Assembly: GCA_963546185.1 (NCBI GenBank)
Contig: CAUULU010000042.1
Coordinates: 1 to 8,427, forward strand
Direction: 5' to 3'
DNA: 8,427 nucleotides
Source: JABCPO02 sp963546185
GTDB lineage: Bacteria > Bacillota > Clostridia > TANB77 > CAG-508
Part shown: positions 1-6,962 of the stretch, piece after piece
Numbering within the stretch: the stretch's first letter is position 1
Layout of the letters: every line of letters begins with the position of its first letter
Position numbers and translations under genes: made by a program
The notes under the pieces: model-generated
What the model was told of the DNA's origin: nothing
The model's database searches: none
The model's input: only the letters and a program-made list of their open reading frames with translations

Positions 1-50
1 TTATTAATGTTACCCCATTATTATTTTTATATATTTTTCTTTCCAATTTA

Positions 51-537
51 TTATCCTTTTTCAATATATTTTATTGTTATTTTTCTAACTGTTATATCTT
101 CTTCTTTTTCTATCATTATTTTCAAATATCTATCTGGTAATGCTTCTATTATAATATCTGCCCATTCTATAATACATAGTGCTCTATCATAATATTCATC
201 TCCACCCATATCATAAAATTCTTCTATATCTGAAAGCCTATATACATCAAAATGATATATTTTTTCATTTTTATCTGAATATTCATTAACAATAGTAAAC
301 GTTGGGCTTGAAATCTGTTCTTCCATACCATATTCTCTTAAAATACCTTCAGTAATCTTAGTTTTTCCGAACTCCCAAATCTCCTATTAGACATATATGT
401 ATATAATTATTTTCTTTTTTGTATTTTTCCTTTAAAAGTTTAGCTATCTCTTTTCCCACTTTTTTTGTTTCTTCTTCTGTTTTTGTATAGATAACAACCT
501 CATTCTTATTATCAAATACACTTTCTTCTAATTTCAT
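51..537 (-). CDS. tsaE: TsaE, tRNA t6A biosynthesis ATPase, needing a +1 frameshift at CGG
   Basis: TsaE (YjeE) is the cytoplasmic P-loop ATPase that works with TsaB and TsaD to make N6-threonylcarbamoyladenosine on ANN-decoding tRNAs. The gene begins at 537 and overlaps the upstream stop as ATGA, so translation is probably coupled. Zero frame gives 56 residues ending GDLGV, then CGG (369-367), AAA, AAC and a TAA stop at 358-360. Skipping the single C at 369 continues as GKTKITEG and runs to the TAA at 51-53, for 161 residues in all, a normal length for the family. The shifted product has Walker A GDLGVGKT (52-59), SPTFTIVNEY (77-86), HFDVYRL (95-101), GGDEY (111-115) and IIEWAD (122-127), all diagnostic of TsaE. 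The conserved Walker A glycine is supplied exactly by the shifted GGA codon. The family call is secure. Whether the frame change is programmed, a mutation or an error cannot be proven from sequence alone. Confidence 0.9.
367..372 (-). other. Putative +1 frameshift site GTT-CGG in tsaE
   Basis: On the minus strand the codons read GGA GTT CGG AAA AAC TAA. Dropping the C gives GTT GGA AAA ACT, that is V-G-K-T of Walker A. The CGG is in frame with the upstream reading frame and a stop follows two codons later. A purine-rich, Shine-Dalgarno-like GGGA lies directly before the GTT codon, as it also does in the gene at 7644-8289. Confidence 0.7.
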
Positions 538-1772
538 TCTACTCTACTCCATAATACCTTAACTACTATATCTTCAGTTATCTTAGTAGTATTTTCAATA
601 TTCCATCCTTTAAAAATATATCCTTGTCTTATAGGGCTAGTTAATCCATTTTTTTCTAAAATTTCTGCTACAGTTGTTCCTTTCTCAACTATTGCAGAAG
701 GGAATGTTCCTATTCCTCCATCTAAATCAAATGAACATATTACCCTTGTACCTAATTCCTTATATGAAATCCATTTTGCTACATATGTTGTATTTTCATA
801 TACTTTAGTAAACACATTTTTATCCCATTCAACAAATACATATCCATCTTTTCTTGGTATTGCTGGGAATTTTGGTATACTCCCCTTTTCTATAATGTAT
901 CTTTCTAAAATAATATTATTATCTGTAAATCTTATTTCAACTTCTTTTTCACTCACCTTTGAATATGGTGGAAGTTTAACTGTTGTTCCATAATTTGGTG
1001 TATTAACTGTATTTCCTGAATTTCCAGTAACATTTGAATTATTGTCATTACTATTTTCTTGATTCTTCACATCTTTATTAACAGTTTCTTTAAATTTTTC
1101 TATTTTATCTTTTTCTATTTCATCATCGATTATAATATCATCATATTTAAAGGCTTTTTCATCTATTCTCTTCTTATTTATTACAGCTAATATGTTTATA
1201 TCAAAATCTAGTTCTTCTAATATATTATTAATATTTATAGCCTCTTCTTTTTCTTTACCATTCTCATTTTTCTTAACTATTACATGTATAACATTATTTT
1301 CTTCTGTTATTTTCCCTATATTATATGTAGGATTTAATTTTTTCAAAAGTGCTATATATGTATTTTTTGAACTATATCCACCTGCCTTATATAGTCTTAC
1401 TAAAAATTCTCTTAACTTCTTTTCTTCTTCTGAAATATTATTTTTCCCTAATACTTTTCCTGTAATCTCATCAATATATTTTTCTATATCTTGAATACTA
1501 CTTAATTCTCTTTTCTTCTCCTTAGGATTTTCTACTTTTGTCTGCTCTTTTATAACAATATCATCATTTTTAAGTCTATTTTTCGATAATGTAACAAAAA
1601 GCATACAAATTATTATAACAAGTATAGTAAGTACTAAAGATATTACCACCCCCTTATACTGTTTTAAGTTTTCTTTTAAATAGAAAAGCTTTTTCCATAA
1701 TGGATCATCATTTTCATATTTTAAATTATTTCTTATCCTAGAAATTCTTCCTCTTTTTTTATCTTTTGACAT
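534..1772 (-). CDS. Membrane-anchored surface protein with two InlB B-like (Flg_new) repeats
   Basis: This 412-residue protein has a basic cytoplasmic N-terminus (1-40), one transmembrane segment (about 41-62) and a long outer part, so it is probably a type II anchored protein exposed outside the membrane. Residues 85-235 are charged and predicted mostly helical. About 236-262 is an Asn/Ser/Gly/Thr-rich linker. Two repeats of the Listeria-Bacteroides InlB B-repeat type follow (about 278-334 and 344-408), each with a G-Y-x-F-x-x-W core: GYVFVEW (310-316) and GYIFKGW (384-390). Such repeats in Firmicute surface proteins are linked to adhesion or ligand binding. No LPXTG motif is present. An AAGGAG site at 1777-1782 supports the start. 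It lies 39 bases after the pilin-like gene and overlaps tsaE by four bases, so the three are probably co-transcribed. The precise function is unknown. Confidence 0.85.
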   Translation of the reverse strand: MSKDKKRGRISRIRNNLKYENDDPLWKKLFYLKENLKQYKGVVISLVLTILVIIICMLFVTLSKNRLKNDDIVIKEQTKVENPKEKKRELSSIQDIEKYIDEITGKVLGKNNISEEEKKLREFLVRLYKAGGYSSKNTYIALLKKLNPTYNIGKITEENNVIHVIVKKNENGKEKEEAININNILEELDFDINILAVINKKRIDEKAFKYDDIIIDDEIEKDKIEKFKETVNKDVKNQENSNDNNSNVTGNSGNTVNTPNYGTTVKLPPYSKVSEKEVEIRFTDNNIILERYIIEKGSIPKFPAIPRKDGYVFVEWDKNVFTKVYENTTYVAKWISYKELGTRVICSFDLDGGIGTFPSAIVEKGTTVAEILEKNGLTSPIRQGYIFKGWNIENTTKITEDIVVKVLWSRVE

Positions 1773-1776
1773 ATTT

Positions 1777-1782
1777 CTCCTT
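1777..1782 (-). promoter_or_regulatory. Ribosome binding site of the InlB-repeat gene
   Basis: AAGGAG ends four bases before the ATG at 1772 and fixes that start. Confidence 0.75.
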
Positions 1783-1811
1783 AATATTCCTTAACCATAT
1801 ATTAATTATAT

Positions 1812-2345
1812 TTAAAATATGTTTTTTATATTATTTTCATTTAATTGATTTTTTTGAATTATTTCATCTAAAATAGGATTTAAAACTATATTTTCACTCA
1901 TCCCCTTATATATAACCTCTATATTTGCTCCTCTTGTAATATAGTCTTCTATAACCCCTTTTTCTTTAAGTGCATTTGCTACATCTACATATGTCTTATT
2001 CATATTTTCTGGTGTAAATTTACCTGCTGTATATGCTCCATTTAGTATTATACTTTTAGTCTCCTCTTTTATAACACTAATTGCATTTTCTTTTCTAACT
2101 TCTAATGAATAATTTAAAATACCATTATTCGAAAAAGTTGCAGATAATGTTATTCCTGTAAGTATTAACATTACTATAATAGTTATAACAAGTGTTAAAA
2201 GTGTAATTCCTTTTTTAGATTTTTTCTTATCTTCTTCCTCTTCATCATCTTTTTTCTTACCATCAAATAATATATCTTCATTTATATATTTTTTAAGATA
2301 TTTATCTAACATTTCTTTACTCTCATTTTTTGTAAATAATCCCAT
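1812..2345 (-). CDS. Type IV pilin-like protein with an unusually long charged leader
   Basis: The 177-residue protein carries a prepilin-like segment, KKGITLLTLVITIIVMLILTG (44-64). A prepilin peptidase would be expected to cut after Gly46, leaving Ile as residue +1 before one hydrophobic helix. At +5, where classic pilins have Glu, this protein has Thr; a non-acidic +5 also occurs in clostridial proteins of the 'GITLIALVITIIVLLIL' type. The following SNNGILN (72-78) matches the 'DNGI' style continuation of that group. The leader before Gly46 is about 46 residues with a run DDEEEEDKKKSKK, much longer than usual prepilin leaders. The C-terminal globular part (about 80-177) is not recognised. 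AGAGGA at 2351-2356 precedes the ATG. It is the first gene of the run leading to the InlB-repeat protein and tsaE. It may be a pseudopilin or simply a membrane-anchored surface protein. Confidence 0.8.
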   Translation of the reverse strand: MGLFTKNESKEMLDKYLKKYINEDILFDGKKKDDEEEEDKKKSKKGITLLTLVITIIVMLILTGITLSATFSNNGILNYSLEVRKENAISVIKEETKSIILNGAYTAGKFTPENMNKTYVDVANALKEKGVIEDYITRGANIEVIYKGMSENIVLNPILDEIIQKNQLNENNIKNIF

Positions 2346-2550
2346 TTTTTTCCTCTATAATCAATATAATTATTAATTATAATCATATTATATACAATTT
2401 AGTTTTTCAATTATTTTAAAATAAATATAATATTTAAAAAGAAAAATGATATTAAGATACAAAAAATAAAAAAAGAATGTAAAAATAAAATTAAAGACAA
2501 TAAAATTAAATAAAATAAAACAAAAAAACGTAAAGTAAAATTAAATAGAA
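2346..2550. other. Non-coding gap between hup and the pilin-like gene
   Basis: No gene is supported here. The stretch from about 2410 to 2550 is extremely A-rich on the plus strand (T-rich in the transcribed sense). It contains three copies of TAAAATTAAA at 2486-2495, 2501-2510 and 2536-2545. A TATAAT box for the downstream gene occurs on the minus strand at 2387-2392, but the nearest TTGAAA (2405-2410) is only 12 bases upstream, so I do not call a promoter. Confidence 0.5.
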
Positions 2551-2578
2551 TAAAAAAATAAAGGGCATAGCCCTTTAA
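2551..2578 (-). terminator. Intrinsic terminator of hup
   Basis: On the minus strand TAAAGGGC, a three-base loop and GCCCTTTA form a perfect 8-bp stem (2559-2577). A run of seven T follows at once (2558-2552). It lies shortly after the hup stop codon, and is the clearest rho-independent terminator in the window. Confidence 0.92.
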
Positions 2579-2595
2579 TATCTATAAAGTTATAT

Positions 2596-2868
2596 TTAGT
2601 TAACTTTTTCTTTTAAGTTTTTACCTGCTTTGAAAACTGGTGCTTTAGAAGCTGGTATTATCATTTCTTCATTAGTTTGTGGGTTTCTTCCTTTTCTCTT
2701 AGCTCTGTGTCTAACTTCGAAAGTACCAAATCCTACTAATTGTACTTTTTCTTCTTTCTTTAAAGCTTCTGCTATAACTTCAACTAATGCGTTAACTGTA
2801 GCTTCTGTAGCTTTTTTTGTTTCTGCTGTTTTTGCAACGATTGCATCAACTAATTCTGATTTGTTCAT
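2596..2868 (-). CDS. hup: HU-family DNA-binding protein
   Basis: This 90-residue histone-like protein is a nucleoid component that binds DNA non-specifically as a dimer and bends it. The sequence shows the full family pattern: N-terminal MNKSELVDAIVAKT helix, GFGTFEVRHRAKRKGRNPQT (46-65) leading into the DNA-binding arm, and the closing PVFKAGKNLKEKVN. The length is exactly that of bacterial HU. It is monocistronic by context, with its own promoter (2976-3004), a strong AGGAGGG site and a terminator (2551-2578). Codon choice is visibly less AT-biased than in neighbours, as expected for a highly expressed gene. HU and IHF subunits are related, but the length and the single gene favour HU. Confidence 0.97.
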   Translation of the reverse strand: MNKSELVDAIVAKTAETKKATEATVNALVEVIAEALKKEEKVQLVGFGTFEVRHRAKRKGRNPQTNEEMIIPASKAPVFKAGKNLKEKVN

Positions 2869-2872
2869 GTTT

Positions 2873-2880
2873 CCCTCCTA
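2873..2880 (-). promoter_or_regulatory. Strong ribosome binding site of hup
   Basis: TAGGAGGG ends four bases before the ATG at 2868. It is close to a full anti-Shine-Dalgarno match and decides the hup start. Confidence 0.85.
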
Positions 2881-2893
2881 ATTTTTTTACATG

Positions 2894-2968
2894 AAATTTT
2901 AAATTAATTTAAAATTTTTCTTTTGTAAATAGGTTTAACCTATTAAATATAATTAAGTAACCTTAATT
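2894..2968. repeat. Three perfect inverted repeats in the hup leader
   Basis: The 5' untranslated region of hup holds three perfect symmetric elements. One is a 24-base A/T palindrome at 2894-2917. The second is AATAGGTT-T-AACCTATT at 2928-2944. The third is AATTAAG-TAAC-CTTAATT at 2951-2968. They may be operator-like sites, RNA hairpins or both. Short A/T palindromes arise easily in AT-rich DNA, so only the G/C-containing pair at 2928-2944 and the 2951-2968 element are more than suggestive. Confidence 0.6.
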
Positions 2969-2975
2969 TACCTAT

Positions 2976-3004
2976 AATATAGCATAGTGCTTTTTTTCTT
3001 GCAA
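2976..3004 (-). promoter_or_regulatory. Sigma-A type promoter of hup
   Basis: Minus strand TTGCAA (-35, 2999-3004), a 17-base spacer, and TATATT (-10, 2976-2981) preceded by TGC, which gives an extended -10. The predicted start near 2969 implies a leader of about 100 bases that contains the three inverted repeats. Confidence 0.8.
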
Positions 3005-3120
3005 TATATAATTTGATTTTTTTTAGTTTTTTTAACTATTTGTAGGTATTTTGTAATATATTATTATCTTTTTATTCATTTTTCCTTAAATTTAAACATT
3101 TTTTCTAAATTAATTAGTTC

Positions 3121-3793
3121 CTAATATTCATCTTTCTTATTCTTATATTTGTAATAATTCATCATAAATATTATTATTCCAATTAATATTATAAGAAATA
3201 TTGATGTCCCTTTTATATTAAACAGTATTATTGTTAGTATAAACATAGTAAACTGTAATGATATATATTGATTTAAACTATTTGCTAATATTATTGGTAT
3301 CATTATATAAATAAAATACACTATAATTACTTTAAATAATGTTACTAAAAACACATTAAATTTTAGTATTGTACAACCATATACTAGAACAGAAAATATT
3401 ATTCCTATTGCAAGTATACTTAAATCATCTGTTATTGCTGGTAATATATATCTTACTTTATTCCTAACTCTCTGCTTAATATTCTTACTTCTTGTTAGAG
3501 TAAAACTGTTTATACCTGTAAAATAATTATACATAGCATAATATGTTGATAAAAATGTGATTGTAATAATAACATAATTCATTAATCCTTCAAAACAACT
3601 TGAAACCAAATGTTCTATCTCTTCAAAACCGATTTTTATAATTAAAACTTAATATATTAGCCGTCTCTGATTTTACCAATCCTATATTTACTCCAATATA
3701 TATTATTAATAATATTCTTATTGCTAATATAATATATCTTGTATAATTCTTATTTGAATATATAATTTTTTTAATATCATTAACTCCAAACAT
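3121..3793 (-). CDS. Family A polytopic membrane protein (ABC-2 like), needing a +1 frameshift at CGG
   Basis: The true start is the ATG at 3793, preceded by AGAGG (3799-3803) and 13 bases after the previous gene's stop. Zero frame gives 54 residues, then CGG (3631-3629), TTT and TGA. Skipping the C at 3631 continues as GFEEIEHLVSS and runs to 3121, giving 223 residues with about six hydrophobic segments. It is a close paralogue of the unbroken 226-residue protein at 4675-5355: both share STYYAMYNYFTGIN, FTLTR-[SA]-KNIK, NDLSILAIG-like and KYKNK-[KN]-DEY blocks. With the shift, STYY begins at residue 82 here and 83 there. It is probably a membrane subunit served by the ATPase at 5358-6002. 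A TTG at 3609 could open a 162-residue frame, but it lacks the conserved first membrane segment and a ribosome site. No terminator is visible after the stop. Confidence 0.8.
3629..3634 (-). other. Putative +1 frameshift site AAT-CGG in the family A gene
   Basis: The codons read TAT AAA AAT CGG TTT TGA. Dropping the C gives AAT GGT TTT GAA and restores the paralogue-like frame. A five-A run lies just upstream, so a homopolymer indel would be an alternative explanation at this one site. No Shine-Dalgarno-like purine block precedes it. Confidence 0.6.
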
Positions 3794-3806
3794 TTTTACC
3801 TCTTTA

Positions 3807-4628
3807 CTAGTTAATCTCTTTCTTTTTAATTATAGAATTAAGCCATAAGATTAACACTATTGTTAATGGGATTGGATATAATAATCGTATATCAAACGCA
3901 TCATGACTAGCATATGCAAAATAATATGTAGGTAAAAAAGCATATGTTCCTATTCCTAATTTAAAAATAGATTCTATTATTCCTGTAATTAATGAAGCTA
4001 TGAAAAATATTCCGAAATAGTTAATAATCCCCATAAATTTCCCGAAAGCCTCTAAAAATAATATTGCAAGTATTGCTAATATATATGATGTTAAAATACT
4101 AAAACTTTGTTCAACAATAAATAATATTAGCTTATTATCCTTAAACATATATAAAATATTATCTTCTCTTATTGTATAATTAAAATTATAATTCATATTA
4201 TTTCCAAGAATATTTGCTACTATAGCAATAATTATTATCATGCAAATATAATGTATTGCTGGAATTAAAGCATATTTAAACCTCTTCTTCCAACATTCTT
4301 TTAAAAATTCCTTATTTCTACCTATATTATATTTTATTATTCCATTCTTTCTACTTAAATATATAAATGCTGCAAATATTGCAACTATCCAAAAAATATG
4401 TACTCTAAATCCTGAATATATACTATATCCTGTTTCAAACCCAAATACATCACCTACTATTATCCAAAATGTTTCAATTCCTTCAGGTCCATCTATTGCA
4501 TAATAATTATATTTTAATAATACATTTATACCTTCCCAATATAGCATTATTGTTCCTAAAAATAGTATTACCATAAATATTATTATTATCTTCAAATTTC
4601 TTTTTAAAAACTTACTTATTTTACTCAT
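3807..4628 (-). CDS. Family B polytopic membrane protein (ABC-2 type permease-like)
   Basis: This 273-residue integral membrane protein has a basic N-terminus, a first membrane span (about 13-30), an outer loop (31-75) and about five further spans. It is a clear paralogue of the protein at 6052-6888. Shared blocks include LLKYN/LWKYN near residue 40, IIKYNIGRN (97-105), a following E-x-W-K-x-R-x-K (111-118), P-x-x-HY (123-127), LEAFGK (192-197) and a Y-x-x-[AV]-Y-A segment near 235-240. The charged stretch after the second span resembles the cytoplasmic elbow of ABC-2 export permeases. The gene lies between two family A genes and within 50 bases of both, so the proteins probably work together with the ATPase at 5358-6002. 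Its single CGA arginine (Arg248) is the only ordinary CGN codon I found in the window. The substrate is unknown. Confidence 0.75.
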   Translation of the reverse strand: MSKISKFLKRNLKIIIIFMVILFLGTIMLYWEGINVLLKYNYYAIDGPEGIETFWIIVGDVFGFETGYSIYSGFRVHIFWIVAIFAAFIYLSRKNGIIKYNIGRNKEFLKECWKKRFKYALIPAIHYICMIIIIAIVANILGNNMNYNFNYTIREDNILYMFKDNKLILFIVEQSFSILTSYILAILAILFLEAFGKFMGIINYFGIFFIASLITGIIESIFKLGIGTYAFLPTYYFAYASHDAFDIRLLYPIPLTIVLILWLNSIIKKKEIN

Positions 4629-4674
4629 AAAATACCTTTCTTTTTATTTGAAAAATATATTTGCTATTTTAATA

Positions 4675-5355
4675 TCAATACTCATCATTTTTATTCTTAT
4701 ATTTCTTATATATTAATGTTAAAACAAATATTATAACTGTAGCTAAATAGAATGTACTTGAACTATCTTCTTTAATATTATTCATCATTATTGAAAGTAA
4801 TAATCCCATTGCACAATATGTAAAATATTGTTTTGAACTATTTGCTAAATATATTGGAATACATAGATAGATTATATATATAATTACAACTTTTATAAGT
4901 GTATTAATAAATACCAATAAGTTTAAAACCATAAATCCGTTTTCTATTATTCCAGCAATTAATCCTATTGCAAGTATACTTAAATCATTACCAATCGCAT
5001 TAGAGATATATCTAAATTTCATTTTATCTCTTTCTTTAATATTTTTAGCTCTTGTTAATGTAAAATTATTTATTCCTGTAAAATAATTATACATTGCATA
5101 ATATGTTGATATAAAAAGTATTACTAATAAAGGCTCTGTTGATATTCCTTTTATTGCTCCTGAAGTATCAAATTCCCAGCTATAATATAGATTATCACTA
5201 TGATTAATTGCTCCATGACTATCTTGTCCTATAATTCCATATTTCATTCCAATTAAAATTATAAATGCTATTCTAAAAAATAATAATAAATATTTAAAAA
5301 GTTTCTTATGCTTATAAATAAACTTTTTTATAACATTTTCTTCTTTCTTTTTCAT
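4675..5355 (-). CDS. Family A polytopic membrane protein (unbroken copy)
   Basis: At 226 residues, this is the intact reference for the two frame-broken family A genes. The lysine-rich N-terminus (1-22) is followed by a membrane span (about 23-40), an outer loop with WEF (60-62), and a second span ending STYYAMYNYF (83-92). A cytoplasmic basic stretch TLTRAKNIKERDKMKFR (99-115) comes next, then about four more spans and a charged tail KKYKNKNDEY. Six spans with a basic elbow after the second suggest an ABC-2 type membrane subunit. The start lies two bases after the ATPase stop, and AAAGGGAA inside the ATPase gene's end can act as ribosome site, so the two are tightly coupled. It contains no in-frame CGG. 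I do not recognise a named family. Confidence 0.75.
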   Translation of the reverse strand: MKKKEENVIKKFIYKHKKLFKYLLLFFRIAFIILIGMKYGIIGQDSHGAINHSDNLYYSWEFDTSGAIKGISTEPLLVILFISTYYAMYNYFTGINNFTLTRAKNIKERDKMKFRYISNAIGNDLSILAIGLIAGIIENGFMVLNLLVFINTLIKVVIIYIIYLCIPIYLANSSKQYFTYCAMGLLLSIMMNNIKEDSSSTFYLATVIIFVLTLIYKKYKNKNDEY

Positions 5356-5357
5356 CC

Positions 5358-6002
5358 CTATTGGTTCCCTTTTGCTATTTTGCTTACTTTTCCATTTTCC
5401 ATTTCTATTACTTCATCACATTCTTCTAATATTTCATCATTAATATGTGTAACTATTACTATTAATTTTCCTTTTTTCTTTTCTTCAAGTAATAATTCCT
5501 TTACTTTTACAACTGCTTTTTTATCTAATGCATTGAATGGTTCATCTAATAATATGTTTTTAGGATTATGCATAAATGCTTGTATTAATGCAACTTTTTG
5601 TTTTGTACCAAGTGATAATTCCGAAAATCTCTTTTCTTTATATTCTTCTATCTCAAAATATTTATACCACTTTTCTAAATCGATATCTTTACTATTTTCT
5701 GACATTTTCTTTAAATATTCTAAATTTTCAGTAATTGTATATTCATTAACCATTACTGGATTTTCTATTATTATCCCTGCATCTTCTATATAATTATTAT
5801 TTTTTCTAATTTCATTCCCATCTTGTAGTACTTTTCCACTTGTAAGCTTATTATAACCTGATAAAGCTTTTAATATAAGCGATTTACCACTTCCATTTGC
5901 TCCTATTAATGCATACATTTTTCCATCTTCAAACTTTAAATTTATATCATTAAGTACCTCTAAATTTTTATACTTTTTATATCCATTTATAATTTCTAAC
6001 AT
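5358..6002 (-). CDS. ABC transporter ATP-binding protein, BcrA/lantibiotic-export type
   Basis: This 214-residue cytoplasmic ATPase would energise the membrane proteins around it. Every core motif is present: Walker A GANGSGKS (34-41), signature LSLGTKQK (129-136), Walker B with D-loop ILLDEPFNALD (150-160), and switch histidine TH (185-186). The Q-loop position holds Glu in IIIENP (77-82) rather than Gln. That IExP form is typical of the bacitracin and lantibiotic immunity/export subgroup (BcrA, LanF-like), so it is not a defect. The protein is short because it lacks the C-terminal extension found in many BcrA homologues. AAGGAAGGG before the ATG supports the start. The gene sits 49 bases after a family B gene and two bases before a family A gene. 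It is the only complete ATPase in the window, so it may serve several permeases. Confidence 0.93.
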   Translation of the reverse strand: MLEIINGYKKYKNLEVLNDINLKFEDGKMYALIGANGSGKSLILKALSGYNKLTSGKVLQDGNEIRKNNNYIEDAGIIIENPVMVNEYTITENLEYLKKMSENSKDIDLEKWYKYFEIEEYKEKRFSELSLGTKQKVALIQAFMHNPKNILLDEPFNALDKKAVVKVKELLLEEKKKGKLIVIVTHINDEILEECDEVIEMENGKVSKIAKGNQ

Positions 6003-6051
6003 TATTTTCCCTTCCTTTTCTTAATTAATTTAATCTAAATTATACTTTTCT

Positions 6052-6888
6052 CTAATCTATATCTACCTTCTTCTTATTTATATAATAAAATAATAATATT
6101 AATCCTATCATACCTGGCAAAGGATTAAATATTGTATTTTCTAAATCACCATAGTTTGCATATACAAGATAATATCCTGGCATATAACTTAATATATCTA
6201 GTCTTACTCCTAGAATTGTATATAATATCAAATCTCTTACTATCATATGAGCAACCCACATTAATACAAAAAATAATATTGTACCTCTTAATTTTCCAAA
6301 TGCTTCTAAACTTAATATTCCCATAACCGATAATATATATGTTCCAAACATTGTTATAATTTGTTCAAATCCAAATAATAATAATTGATTATCTTTTATA
6401 CCATATAGAAAACTTCCTTCTTTTATCTCCAAGAAAAACTTATAATCTAAGTTGTTTCCTGTTGATATTGCCAACACTACCATAATTATTAATATAATTA
6501 TATAATGCAAGACTGGAACAAATGCAAATTTTAATCTTTCTTTCCAAAGCTCTTTTTCATATTTATTATTTCTTCCTATATTGTACTTTATAATATTATG
6601 TTTTTTATTTAAATATATAAAGCTCATAAATATTACACTTATAGGGAATATTGTCATTCTTATCATTAAATATGTTCTAAACCTATTATCAAAACTTAAT
6701 AATTCTCTTACAAATTCCCAATAATCTACTCTCATCCATTCTGCTGTTGAATGAAGTTTATAACTATTATATTTCCATAATACCTCTATAGCATTTTCAT
6801 AAATCTGTGTAAGTTCAAATACAACTAAAATTGTAAAAATAATTATAGGTATTTTATTTGCTCTAAAAAATTTTTTTATTTTTTTCAT
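6052..6888 (-). CDS. Family B polytopic membrane protein (ABC-2 type permease-like)
   Basis: The 278-residue protein has a first span at about 12-27, an outer loop rich in Trp and charged residues (30-75), then about five further spans. Landmarks shared with the protein at 3807-4628 are LWKYN (37-41), IIKYNIGRN (99-107), ELWKERLKFA (113-122), P-V-L-HY (125-129), LEAFGKL (194-200) and YYLVYANY (239-246). The spacing of these blocks is nearly the same in both, so they are true paralogues. AAAGGA (6895-6900) precedes the ATG. It lies between the secreted-protein gene and the ATPase gene, which suggests it is the primary permease partner of that ATPase. Whether it exports, confers immunity or senses the secreted protein cannot be read from the sequence. 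Confidence 0.75.
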   Translation of the reverse strand: MKKIKKFFRANKIPIIIFTILVVFELTQIYENAIEVLWKYNSYKLHSTAEWMRVDYWEFVRELLSFDNRFRTYLMIRMTIFPISVIFMSFIYLNKKHNIIKYNIGRNNKYEKELWKERLKFAFVPVLHYIIILIIMVVLAISTGNNLDYKFFLEIKEGSFLYGIKDNQLLLFGFEQIITMFGTYILSVMGILSLEAFGKLRGTILFFVLMWVAHMIVRDLILYTILGVRLDILSYMPGYYLVYANYGDLENTIFNPLPGMIGLILLFYYINKKKVDID

Positions 6889-6962
6889 TCATATCCTTTC
6901 CTTTAATATATAACTTTTAGTATTTTTTAAGAAATAAACAGCAATGTAATTATTATTCTTAA

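Noticed and set aside
51..326. A separate 91-residue protein starting at ATG 326
   Set aside because: It begins in the middle of TsaE just before SPTF, has no ribosome site, and the missing Walker A half lies directly upstream one frame away.
1192..1494. Plus-strand open frames (also at 7-192, 2630-2881, 5308-5793, 6132-6326)
   Set aside because: They lie opposite well-supported minus-strand genes, are rich in Phe/Ser/Ile as expected for antisense of AT-rich coding DNA, and resemble no known protein.
2387..2410. Promoter for the pilin-like gene (TTGAAA and TATAAT)
   Set aside because: The spacing between the boxes is only 12 bases, and single TATAAT matches are common by chance in such AT-rich DNA.
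2410..2550. CRISPR or tandem repeat array in the A-rich stretch
   Set aside because: The three TAAAATTAAA copies are short and irregularly spaced, and the region is simply low complexity.
3005..3120. Terminator after the transporter operon
   Set aside because: Only weak A/T symmetry such as near CTAAATTAATTAG is present, with no G/C stem followed by a T run on the minus strand.
3121..3609. A 162-residue protein starting at TTG 3609
   Set aside because: The TTG has no ribosome site, and the upstream frame supplies the missing first membrane segment of the family.
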